64,000 nucleotides of DNA, taken from positions 6,758,001-6,822,000 of the forward strand of contig JAYKYS010000015.1 in assembly GCA_036924285.1 (NCBI GenBank), in the 5' to 3' direction. Under the pieces are notes generated by a model that saw only the letters and a program-made list of their open reading frames with translations, was not told the DNA's origin and searched no databases. The translations under genes and the position numbers were made by a program. Each line of letters begins with the position of its first letter. Position 1 is the stretch's first letter. Of the stretch, positions 1-9,207 are shown in pieces. This stretch comes from Asterella californica (lineage: Eukaryota > Streptophyta > Marchantiopsida > Marchantiales > Aytoniaceae).

Positions 1-2310
1 CCGTGGGGTACGTTTGCATTTCGAGTCATGCCATTTGGTTTGTGTAATGCTCCTGCGACATTTCAAAGGTTTATGAACAAAGTGTTCGAACCTTTCTTAG
101 GAAAGTTTGTGAGAGATTTTATAGATGACTTTTGTGTTTACGGGAGTAAGGAGAAGCATTTTGAGCACCTTGTGAAGGTCTTAGAATGTTTAGATGTAGC
201 AAATGCATCTCTCAATCCGGAGAAATGTATTTTTGGATGTGAGGAAGGGTTACTCTTGGGTCATATCATATCCAAGGACGGCATTGCCGTTGATCCAGAG
301 AAGGTGCAGAAGATCTTAGAGCTCCCTTTTCCTAGTACTCTCACTAAGCTACGACAGTTTTTAGGTATGGTGGGGTATTATCGAAGGTTTATACTCTCGT
401 TCTCACATAAAGCGTATGCTTTGACTGTATATCTGAAGAAGGGAGTAGATTACGTGTTGATTTTAGGAGATGAAGAAGCTCTAGCCGCCTTTGAGGAACT
501 GAAGAAAGCTCTTACTTCAGCTCCGATCTTGGTTAAGCCCAATTGGAATAAACAGTTTATTCTATATACGGATGCTTCAAATATAGCAGTAGGATGTACT
601 TTAAGTCAGTATGATGTTGAAGGTAGAGATCATCCTATCGCATATGCTAGTCGGCAAATGGTCAAGGCAGAGAGAAATTATTCTGTGACAGAGAGAGAAG
701 GATTAGCAGTGATCTATGCTTTGAGAAAATTTCGACATTATCTCATAGGAGGCAAGTTCACTATCGTTACAGATCATAAGGCATTGAAGTACATCTTCAA
801 TAAACCTATGGTCGAAGGACGATTAGCTAGGTGGAAGCTCTTATTGTCAGAGTACGACTATGAGATCTGCGATCGACCAGGGAAGAAACACGCGAATGCA
901 GATTTGCTATCTAGAGCTTACGATGGCGATGGAGAGGAGCCAGTGGATGACACCTTTCCTGATGAAGATTTGATGGTCTTGATGAGCAACTCTATTATCC
1001 CAATAGAATATCAAGAAATATGGGATTTTGTTACGGAAGGTGTCTATCCAGATGGGATGCGGACCAGAGAGAAGAAGGCGTTGGTGAAACGAAGTCAACC
1101 TTACTCGGTGGTTGAAGGTGTGTTATTCCGTGAAGGAGTTGATGGGGTCCTGAGAAGAGTTGCGAGCAAGGAGGAGTCTCTACGACTCATGGAAGAATTC
1201 CATGACGGTCCAGTATGTGGAGGACATTTCGCAGGCAAGTTGACGGCTCATAAGATACTCGACGCAGGATATCACTGGAGGGGGATGTTTAGAGATTGCT
1301 TGACGTATTGTAAAACCTGTGATGTTTGTCAAGCTTTCGCTATCAAATCTAGTGTTTCCACTCCTCTTAGATCTATTCCAGTTCTCGGACCTTTCGAGAA
1401 ATGGGGAATAGATTTTGTTGGGCCTTTGAATCGCACCCCTCGCAACAATAAGTATATTGTTGTAGCCACAGATTATCTTACGAAGTGGGTAGAAGCTAGA
1501 CCTCTTGTAACTATTGGAGAAGTTGAGGTGGGTAGATTTCTGTACGAACGGATCATTACTAGGTTTGGATGTCCTCTGGAGTTAGTTTCTGATAGGGGTC
1601 GAGAATTTGTGAGTGGTATGACTACTGCTATGTGCACCCACTTCTCCATTTCTCAGAGGGTTACTACTTCATATAAACCTAGTTCAAACGGTTTGGTAGA
1701 GAGGACAAACTTTACCTTGTGTCAAATGTTAGCAAAGGATGCTGACATGGAAGGGGCCAAACACAACTAGGACAAGCGTCTTCATGCGGTTCTATGGGAG
1801 TATCGTACAACAGTGAAGACGTCTACGGGATATTCACCTTTCAAGATGGTGTATGGGTTGGAATCAAGATTACCAATCCAGTTCGACCTAACCACCTTTC
1901 AGACCTTGCAAGCTGGACTGAAGAGAAAGGGTGGTCCAATAGCTGAGAAAGAGAGGGGAGAAACCTTGTTGGAGCTGGAGGAGAATAGAGACGACGCAGC
2001 TCAACGAATTGAGATGGCTCAGCTACAACAGAAGAAGAGCTATGACAAGCGCTTGGCGAAGAACAAAATGAAGTTACAGCCATTTCAAGAGGGTGAGTGG
2101 GTGATGTTATGGGATGCTATTAGACACAAGCGAGTTCAAAAGAAATTCTTACGTCGATATTTTGGACCTTTCATCATCTCCAAAGTGTGGAGTAATGGCA
2201 CCTACGATCTTCAAGAAAGGAGTGGTACGTTCTTCGACCGAGTGAACCACGACAAGCTAAAGAAGTTTCATCAACGTGATACTTCACTCCGAGGACGGAG
2301 TGAAAATTAA
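1..2310 (+). pseudogene. pol: Pol polyprotein of G1: reverse transcriptase, RNase H, integrase (5' truncated, one stop)
   Basis: The frame is open from base 1 and ends with TAA at 2308-2310. It copies element RNA into DNA and inserts it. Visible signatures are the RT palm around MPFGLCNAPATFQRFM and the catalytic FIDDFCV (a Y-to-F variant of YxDD). The RNase H core starts at TDASNIAVG. The integrase has an HHCC zinc module (GGHF, AHKIL, then CKTCDVC) and a DDE triad with D in WGIDFVGP, D in LVSDRGREF and E in NGLVERTN. A C-terminal GPF-like segment (YFGPFIISKVW) follows. The only lesion seen is an in-frame TAG at 1768-1770, between integrase core and C-terminus; downstream the same frame runs on normally. 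Codon use and motifs resemble the pol of G2, so the two are related lineages. Function before the window edge (gag, protease) cannot be judged. Confidence 0.9.
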
Positions 2311-2323
2311 GTCTGGGGGTAAA
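2311..2323 (+). other. Polypurine tract of G1
   Basis: GTCTGGGGGTAAA lies directly between the pol stop codon and the TGTCACACC start of the LTR, the place and composition expected for the plus-strand primer. Confidence 0.8.
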
Positions 2324-3109
2324 TGTCACACCACAAGTATCCCATTATTTGTGTGTATGCTTATATACATTTCATTAGGTATGACTATCTTAAAGGTTAC
2401 TCTAGTTTGAAGATCTAAATTTAGAGTGATCAAAAGTAGTCATAACTAGCTGAGATAGGTATAACTAAGTTGAGGAAACTATTAGAGGTTCCACTATGGC
2501 ACTATAGGACAAGTGCGGAGCTCTAAATATGCTTTCCAAAAGTATGTAACTTTGTTGACCATCGCTGATTGGATGCATGATGAAAAGTCATGCACAAAGA
2601 TCTAAAGATGCTCCTCAAAAGACGTATTAGTGTGTTGTCGTCTTTCGACTGGATACTGTGGAAAGTTAACACTTTACAAAAGCTAAAGTAGGAGAATCTC
2701 TTACTTTAGTAAAGTAGAACAAGTAATGTGTGTGCTATTCTTAAGTCTTAGTAGCCTTTAGAAGTTTTACTATTTTGGATTGCGCACTTACCATGAGGTA
2801 ACGTAACTTAGTGAAAGTTACCACGATAAGAAGTTGTAGAGTATATAAGGAGGAGTTGAGAAGGTGGAAGACACTCTCATTTTCCTGTCTATAAGTAAAG
2901 TGAGCATTGGAGACCTTGGGAGTCCTTGAGTACTATGTGATGCAATGTGGAGGGCGGGGTTAGAACTTGTTTGCAGGAACGCTATTAGAGGGACCGATGT
3001 GACCATACGGGTCAGAGTGTTGAGTGAAGTGAGCATGGGTGTGATAGAATCTTTGTAATTAAGGTGCACTAGTAATCCTAGTCATCTGAGGTACCCCTGG
3101 GTGAGAGAC
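2324..3109 (+). repeat. 3' LTR of G1 (786 bp)
   Basis: It begins TGTCACACCACAAG after the purine tract and ends GGTGAGAGACA, giving the canonical TG...CA ends. A TATA-like motif lies at 2842-2848. A reverse-complement copy of nearly the same length is found at 33264-34014, which confirms both boundaries independently. Confidence 0.9.
2842..2848 (+). promoter_or_regulatory. TATA-like box in the G1 LTR
   Basis: TATATAA occurs about 270 bp before the LTR end and is preserved as TTATATA on the opposite strand in the second LTR copy (near 33514). It is the likely core promoter of the element. Confidence 0.5.
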
Positions 3110-3123
3110 AGGCCGGCTTACAG

Positions 3124-3386
3124 GTCTGCTGTAACTTCGTCATTCGGTCTCCGATTGCCTTGCACAACATATCGTTAGAAAGCTCTTTGCCCGAGGAATT
3201 CATCTATGAGGAAGTCATCTCTCCAGTGCCTTCATAGATTCGATAAATTCCTCCTGAACTGAGATTCTTCACTAAACTTCTAATTAACACTATTCTACTC
3301 ATATCGTTTATCTTCTATCATCTATTCTTCTTATTTACTTTACAACTAATCAATTAATTAACAAAACAAAAAACCAAGGCTTCACA
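3124..3386 (-). repeat. 3' LTR of G2, interrupted by G1
   Basis: On the minus strand it starts TGTGAAGCCTTGG, matching the outer end of the 5' LTR (11637-11899) almost base for base, and stops where G1 begins. The short stretch 3110-3123 contains the G1 flank and does not match the 5' LTR well. Confidence 0.9.
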
Positions 3387-3400
3387 TACTCCCCCTCTCA
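3387..3400 (-). other. Polypurine tract of G2
   Basis: On the minus strand GAGAGGGGGAGTA immediately precedes the TGTGAAGC start of the 3' LTR. Confidence 0.75.
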
Positions 3401-3424
3401 ATTGTGAAGCGACCCTGCGAACAC

Positions 3425-5924
3425 TTAAGAGTAGTATCTCTTGATTCTCCACCCATTGACTCGGGTGGCTAACAACGTTCCATCGAGTTCTTCCAACTAA
3501 ACGGAACCATTACTATAACAACGCATTACTTTATAAGGGCCCATCCAACGTAAGTGTAACTTCCTTGGAAATTTGGTGTACCTACTGTCGTACAGCAGTA
3601 CTAAATCACCATCCTTGATGTCCACCTTGCGGATCTTCTTATCGTGCTTCTCTTTCCGCTTCATTTGAATGATTTCCGTTAGTCGTTTAGACTCTTCACG
3701 ATCTTCCTCAAGTGTCATCAGACTCTTGAGTCGTAACAGTTGGCTCTTCTCCACTGACAATCTATCTTCAGACAGGATCCTGTAAGTAGGTACATCAAAT
3801 TCAACTCGCATAATCGATGTCATGCCATATGTTAGGAAAAAGGGTGTTTGTCGAGTTGTGATCTTCTCTGCATTCCGAAATGTCCATAAGACAGCCGGTA
3901 ATTTTGTATCACAATCATATGCATGATTCACTGTCACCTTGTTCAGAATCTTGCACAACACTCCATTAGACTTCTCCGTCAATCCATTAGCTTTTGGATT
4001 GTACGGTGTTGTCTTCCGGTGTTTTATACCAAAGTAATCTATCAGTTCCTCTATCATCTTGTTCAAAAAATGTGTACCTCGGTCACTCACCAACTCCAGT
4101 GGGCATCCATATCGAGTAATGATCTGTGTGTACAGAAACTCAGCCACAGTGGCTGCGTCGTCTTTCTTGGTAGCTGCTGCTTCAACCATCTTCGTTGCAT
4201 AATCAATAGCTATCAGTATGTACCTTCTTCTAGTGCGGCGTGTTGCAGGTTGTATAGGTCTTACAAAATCAATCCCCCACTTCTCGAATGGTGCTAATGG
4301 AAGTATCGGATGTAATGGCCACTGAATGGTTGGCGTAGGCTTACCCACTCGTTGACAGTTATCACACTTCTTGATGATCTCATGAACATCTTTGTACATC
4401 GTTGGCCACCAGTATCCAGCTGAGAGGATCTTCTTCACAGTGTTCCTCAGTGCATAGTGTCCGCCCTCAGGTTCCGAGTGTAGTGCCCCCACCACTTGTG
4501 GTATCTCATGCACTTCCAAACATCTTAGAAGTTCTTCATCAGGTCCTCTTTTGAACAGTATCCCGTTCTTCATCTCGTAGGATCCCGCCTGATGTATGAA
4601 GATTGTTCGCTGTTCAGCATCCATTTCTTTTGGGCACTGTAGAGTCTGTAAATATCTGTACAGATCATAGTACTTCGTAGCAGGTGCTACTGTCAGCTGA
4701 AACAATTCCTCATCTGGAAAATCATCTACCACTGTATACACTCGTTCTCCCGTTCTCAGTCGAGACAAGTAATCAGCATGCTCATGATGAATCCCTTGTC
4801 TGGTCTGAACTGTGAAAGTAAACTCTTGAAGTAACAACATCCATCTTGCTATCCTTCCTGACAAGTCTGACTTCTGTACCAAATGCTTCAACGCATAATG
4901 ATCCACATGAAAAACAAACTCATAGCCAAGAAGATAATGTCTGACTTTTTTACTGAGTACACCATTCCTAACGCTTCACGTTCAGTAGTGGTGTAGTTCT
5001 TTTCTGCTGCTGAAAGTTGTCTACTAGCATAGTAGATTGGGTGGTCTCTCTTCTCATCATCTTTCTGACTGAGCATCACTCCAATAGCAAACGCAGAAGT
5101 GTCTACATACACCTGAAAAGATCTCTCCCAGTCTGGTGGTCGCATGACAGGTGCTTCTGCCAACTTCTTCTTCAGCGTCTCAAACGTCTCATGCTGTTCC
5201 TCGTGCCAATGGTACTCTGTCGTCTTCTTCAGCAGTTCTGTCAGTGGCGCAGCAAGTATGGCGTAGTCTTTGATGAACCTCCTGTAATATCCAACATGTC
5301 CTAGGAAGGCCCTCAACTCGCTGATGTCAGTAGGGGGTTGCAGGGAGAGTATTACTCGAACTTTCTCTGCATCTACCTCTATGCCCGACCTGATACTCTA
5401 TGTCCAAGAAGTATTCCTTCAGTCATCACGAAGAAGCACTTCTCAGGGTGTAATGCAAGTCTGGCCTCCCTACACTTCTGAAAGGTTTTGGCTAAACACG
5501 CTGCATGTTCTTCACGTGTGTCAAAAACACAAAAATCATCTATAAAAATCTCTAAAAATTTTCGCAAATAATCCTGAAAAATAGAGGTCATCATCCTTTG
5601 AAAGGTAGCTGGTGCATTGCATAGTCCAAAAGGCATCTTGTGGTAAGCATAAGTGCCCCAATCTGTAGTGAAGGTAGTCTTGTCCTTATCTTGCTCTCTA
5701 ATGGATACCTGGTTGTATCCTGAAAATCCATCCAGAAAATTGTAGCACTCCTTTCTAGATACATGATCCAAAATGGTAGCATAGCACTGTAGATAGTTGA
5801 CCATCGAATAAGGGTCTCCTTTCCTTTCTCCTGCGCTGCTCGTTGATGAATCAGATCCTGAAGTGTAACCCTCATCAGTCGACTCTGTTTCATCATGATG
5901 TGTTATCTTCTTCCAGGAAACCAT
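3425..5924 (-). pseudogene. pol: Pol of G2: truncated reverse transcriptase, RNase H and integrase
   Basis: The reading runs down from about 5924 to a TAA at 3425. The RT palm is clear (LDGFSGYNQV, KMPFGLCNAPATFQR, and FIDDFCV with F for Y of YxDD). The fingers region that should carry the LVPKK/DYR motifs is missing: an acidic Ser/Asp-rich linker passes into the palm within about 40 codons, so RT has an internal deletion. RNase H follows (VDTSAFAIGVMLSQ). The integrase has its HHCC module (GGHYALRNTVKK to CDNCQ) and DDE residues in WGIDFVRP, LVSDRGTHF and NGLTEKSNG. Frameshifts are needed near 5350 and 4900, and an in-frame TAG interrupts the last 25 codons at about 3496. It cannot make active enzyme. 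Confidence 0.88.
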
Positions 5925-5960
5925 AACAGCCTTATCGGTTGGTTTCTGTGGGTCTTTGAA

Positions 5961-6929
5961 CTATAAACGGTGCCGGTACCAATCTGTTAGTACCTTGGCA
6001 CCATACAACCATGGCCTCCCAATCAAAATTTGATAACCAGACTTAACCAAAGGGCGCAGCACAACATAGGTAAGTTTAAAAGAAATTCCGTCTATTAAGG
6101 TGGGAATGTTGCGCAGCAGCCCAAGTGGTCGTCTTCTCGTTTGATTTGCCAACCGTAACACCCGCTGAGTTTCTTCAAACTTGCTGAAACCCAACGCGTG
6201 TGCCGTATCTTCTGTCATTATGTTGACTCCTGATCCGGAATCAATTGGCACTTTCCTAATTACACAACCTGCAACCTCCACTTCCACTTCTAGAGATCCC
6301 AGGTCTTCTGCCTCGATGTGAAACAGAGAAGGTAACTTTGATCTTCTTACTTTAGTGGGTTTCTTCAGTGCTTGAAGTAAAATTTTTCTGTAAATTTTGT
6401 TATCTTTAATCAGCTGTTTGAAACTTATGTTAGCCTTCTGTGTTTCTAGATCAGCTACCACATCATAGTGTGGCATTGCCACAGGTTCTTTCTTCACAGG
6501 TTCCGGTCGACTGTGCTTCTTCGGAACCTCCTCGTTCTTGGCCGTAGTCCTGTCTTCAGCAGCCGAAGTACGAAAAATCTTGGGTGCGGACGAAGTTGAT
6601 TGTTCTAGTACTTCGGCCGAAGTTGTATCAGCTTCCTTTGCCGAAGTTCTTGCTCGTAGTAACTCCTTCTTCAGGAGTTCGCGTACTTCGTCCGTAATGT
6701 CAACTGGTAGTCTCGGAGGATTTATGCTCTTCAGTAGTTCTTCTTCCTCTTCTTCGGTATCCTCCTCAACTATCTTCTTCTTGGCTTTCTCCTTTGCCTT
6801 CTTCTGCTTCTTCAACTCTTTCTTCGATTGAGTTTTTAGAGGTGCTTCTTCCGTCTTCCTCTTAGTCTTGAAAGAGCTTCTGGTGTCCACTTTGCAAACC
6901 CAAGTTTTCTTCTGGTGGCCATCCTTCAT
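5961..6929 (-). pseudogene. Aspartic protease region of G2
   Basis: About 320 codons joining gag to RT. The N-terminal half is a highly charged Lys/Glu-rich linker with coiled-coil character. The C-terminal half has the retropepsin signature VPIDSGSGVNIM (active-site DSG) followed by a hydrophobic strand region and ILIGRPWL near the end, the second conserved protease element. It would cut the polyprotein during particle maturation. It shares its frame with the start of RT, separated by one stop, and is frameshifted relative to gag near 6940. Confidence 0.8.
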
Positions 6930-6949
6930 CTCCAGCGGCTTTCCATTCT

Positions 6950-9118
6950 TCAGTCCACCTTATGCAGTTGTGCTTCCGCAAGACGGTCTGTCTTGGGATC
7001 AAAGCGAACCCCTCTTTTCTCTGCAGGTGGGTTAGTACAATCTGCTGTGGCATATCCTGGTTGATGACACTTTCCACAAAGTGCTACGTATCCCAATGAT
7101 TTCTTTGGGTGAGGGCAGTTTGGTGACCAATGTTCCAAACTGCCACAATTAAAACAAGACCCATGGGGTGGTGATTTATTTGCTCATGGCGAACTCATCA
7201 AACGTTTCTGAGATACATTCAGGGTCCTCTCTTTTGGTGCAAACCTTTGAATTGGTATGGGTTGAATTGGAGTAATTGCTGGTTGTGGTGGGGGTGGATT
7301 CGTTTGTACTCCATATACTTCGTCCGGAGTTTCCACAAAGAATGAGCTATAATATGATTTGAATGCTGGTGCCCATTCAAGTGATTGTGCCTGAAATGTT
7401 CTGTTGTTCTTACATTCCGTATTAGCATGTCCTGATTTACCGCATGTCGTACACCATAAGCTTGAACGGGATGTAGCAGGTGATTTTCTCCCTTCAAGAG
7501 ATCGTACCATCTGCACTTTCAGGTCTGCAAACCCTTTAATCATCTCCTCCATAAGTTGATTACTATCCCCTCTTGTTTTGCCCTTCTTTTTCTTTGAGCT
7601 TTTCTTTTCTTTGGACGAAGAACTTCGTTTCATTCTTCGTTCTTCTTCGCTCGAAGAAGATGAGCTCGCCGATGAAGATTCTTCGGCTTCGGCCAAAGAG
7701 GACTCATCATCAGAAGATTCGTCGGAGGAAGAGGGTTCTCTGCGACTCTTCTTGTGCTTCTTCCTTCGAGTCGATTTCTCTTCCTTCTTCTCCTTCTTTT
7801 CTTTCTTCCCTTTCTTCTTCCCTTTTATCCATCCTCCTTTACTTCTGAGGGTGGATGCTTCAAATGCTTCTGCTGAAGCAACAACCTCTTCAATGACGTC
7901 CATCTTTCCTCGACGACACCAAATCTCCATTTCAATCGGTAAGCCTGTAACTAGTCATTCTGTGGCTTGATCCATAGAGTATGGGTTGGCTGTACCCATC
8001 CTCGGAATTCTATCCAGTAGATTGTAAAATCTTTGGACATAATCTTTTAGGCTCTCTTTCTTCCCTCTGACCAGTCTGGTCAGCTTTCTCAAAACTTGAC
8101 GATTGTACCCAATTTCTCAGAACCGCTCTAAGAACTTTCTCTTCAGCTTGTCCCAAGTATCGATGTCTCCTGGTATTCTATTTGCATGATTGTACCAGCT
8201 GCGTGCTCTCTTCCTGAGAAGACTTGGAAAGATTCGCAGACGATCTGGTTCAACATCTTCCTTATTAGTGACGGATACAGATTCAAACAGTTTAATGTAA
8301 GCATATGCATCCTCATCGTCATCTGAAGATCCTCCTCTGAACTTCGGGTAACCATGTTTCGTGATGGGTTGGCCTGCCATACTTCGAACGAAGGGAGCTC
8401 TTGAAACTTGAGTTGCTATCTTGGCAGGAGCTGGAATCGGCACTGGTACTGCAGCTTGAACAAGGACAGCAGAGGCAATACCCGCAGCAGCAGATGCTTG
8501 GGCTTGTCTCTTCTTGAATAAGGATGGTCCTGTGGTTGGCTGTAAGTAAGGAGCAGCGCTGTCCTTCTGAGCTACTGGAGTTAACGGAAGGAGTTCCCGC
8601 ACCAGTGCTTGAGGAATAAGTTATTGCGCCTGTAAAAGTTCCACTAAGGTAGTAACAGCTTCTACTGCCTTAGTTGCAGCTTCTTCATTCAAAGAAGTAA
8701 ACTGATCTTGATCTGCAGAAGTACTTCCTACCTCTGGGTCAGGAGTAAACAACTGCGGATATAAAACAGTATTGACTTCGGGGAAAGGTTTCCACCCTAC
8801 TTCACTTTCTGGATGTTCGATCTCAACACTAAGCCGAGTGGTAACTTCTTCGAAGTCAAGTTCTCTCTGAGCAGATTCGAGAGGAGTTGGAGGTAGTGAC
8901 TTTGGTGTCCGGGGTGAACTTGATTCACCAATGCTTGGTTCCTTCCTCTTCCATTCTTTTGAGTTAGGTGTTCTCCAACCTCGTTCTCTCTTCTTATGCT
9001 CTTCTTTTAACCGACGAGCTTCTTCTAGAATCTGTTCTCGATATTCTACTCGTTTTTCTCGTCTCATATCTCTCTCAGATTGCACGTTTCCAGGAGGATC
9101 AGGCTTGCCCGTCGACAT
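6950..9118 (-). pseudogene. gag: Gag of G2 with zinc knuckles
   Basis: I start at ATG 9118 (MSTGKPDPPG); the same frame is open slightly upstream but without an ATG. The order is a charged N-terminal region, a capsid-like segment (RIFPSLLRKRARSWYNHANR, then the WDKLKRKFLERF motif typical of plant gypsy gags), a Lys-rich and Ser/Glu-rich low-complexity stretch at about 7560-7850, then three CCHC knuckles: CTTCGKSGHANTEC, CFNCGSLEHWSPNC, and CGKCHQPGYATADC in which His is replaced by Tyr. The protein would package element RNA. All pieces are in one frame but stops occur near 8620, 8117, 7970 and 7180. Confidence 0.85.
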
Positions 9119-9170
9119 ACATGTCTTTGGACTTCTGTTCACTGATCTTGGATAATTTCAGCATTCGTAT

Positions 9171-9187
9171 CTCCGGCAGCGGCGCCA
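9171..9187 (-). other. Primer binding site of G2, tRNA-Asp type
   Basis: On the minus strand TGGCGCCGCTGCCGGAG lies about 20 bp inside the 5' LTR. It matches the complement of the plant tRNA-Asp 3' end (TGGCGCCGTTGCCGGGG) except for two bases. Confidence 0.8.
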
Positions 9188-9207
9188 AATTTATTCAATC
9201 TTCTCTA

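Larger units (their letters stand above)
1..3109 (+). mobile_element. Ty3/gypsy LTR retrotransposon G1, 3' part
   Basis: The window opens inside the pol gene of a plus-strand Ty3/gypsy element. In order it shows the palm of the reverse transcriptase, RNase H, integrase, a purine-rich tract and the 3' LTR. The 5' LTR, gag and the first part of pol lie left of the window. The LTR ends in ACA at 3109 and is followed by GGCCG, a candidate target-site duplication whose partner would be outside the window. Right of 3124 the sequence is the end of the LTR of element G2, so G1 appears to have jumped into the 3' LTR of G2 and is the younger of the two. The family is also present as a solo LTR at 33264-34014. 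Confidence 0.9.

Noticed and set aside
7573..7970. Plus-strand ORFs rich in Ser, Phe and Leu.
   Set aside because: They are the antisense of the Lys/Glu/Ser-rich low-complexity part of G2 gag.
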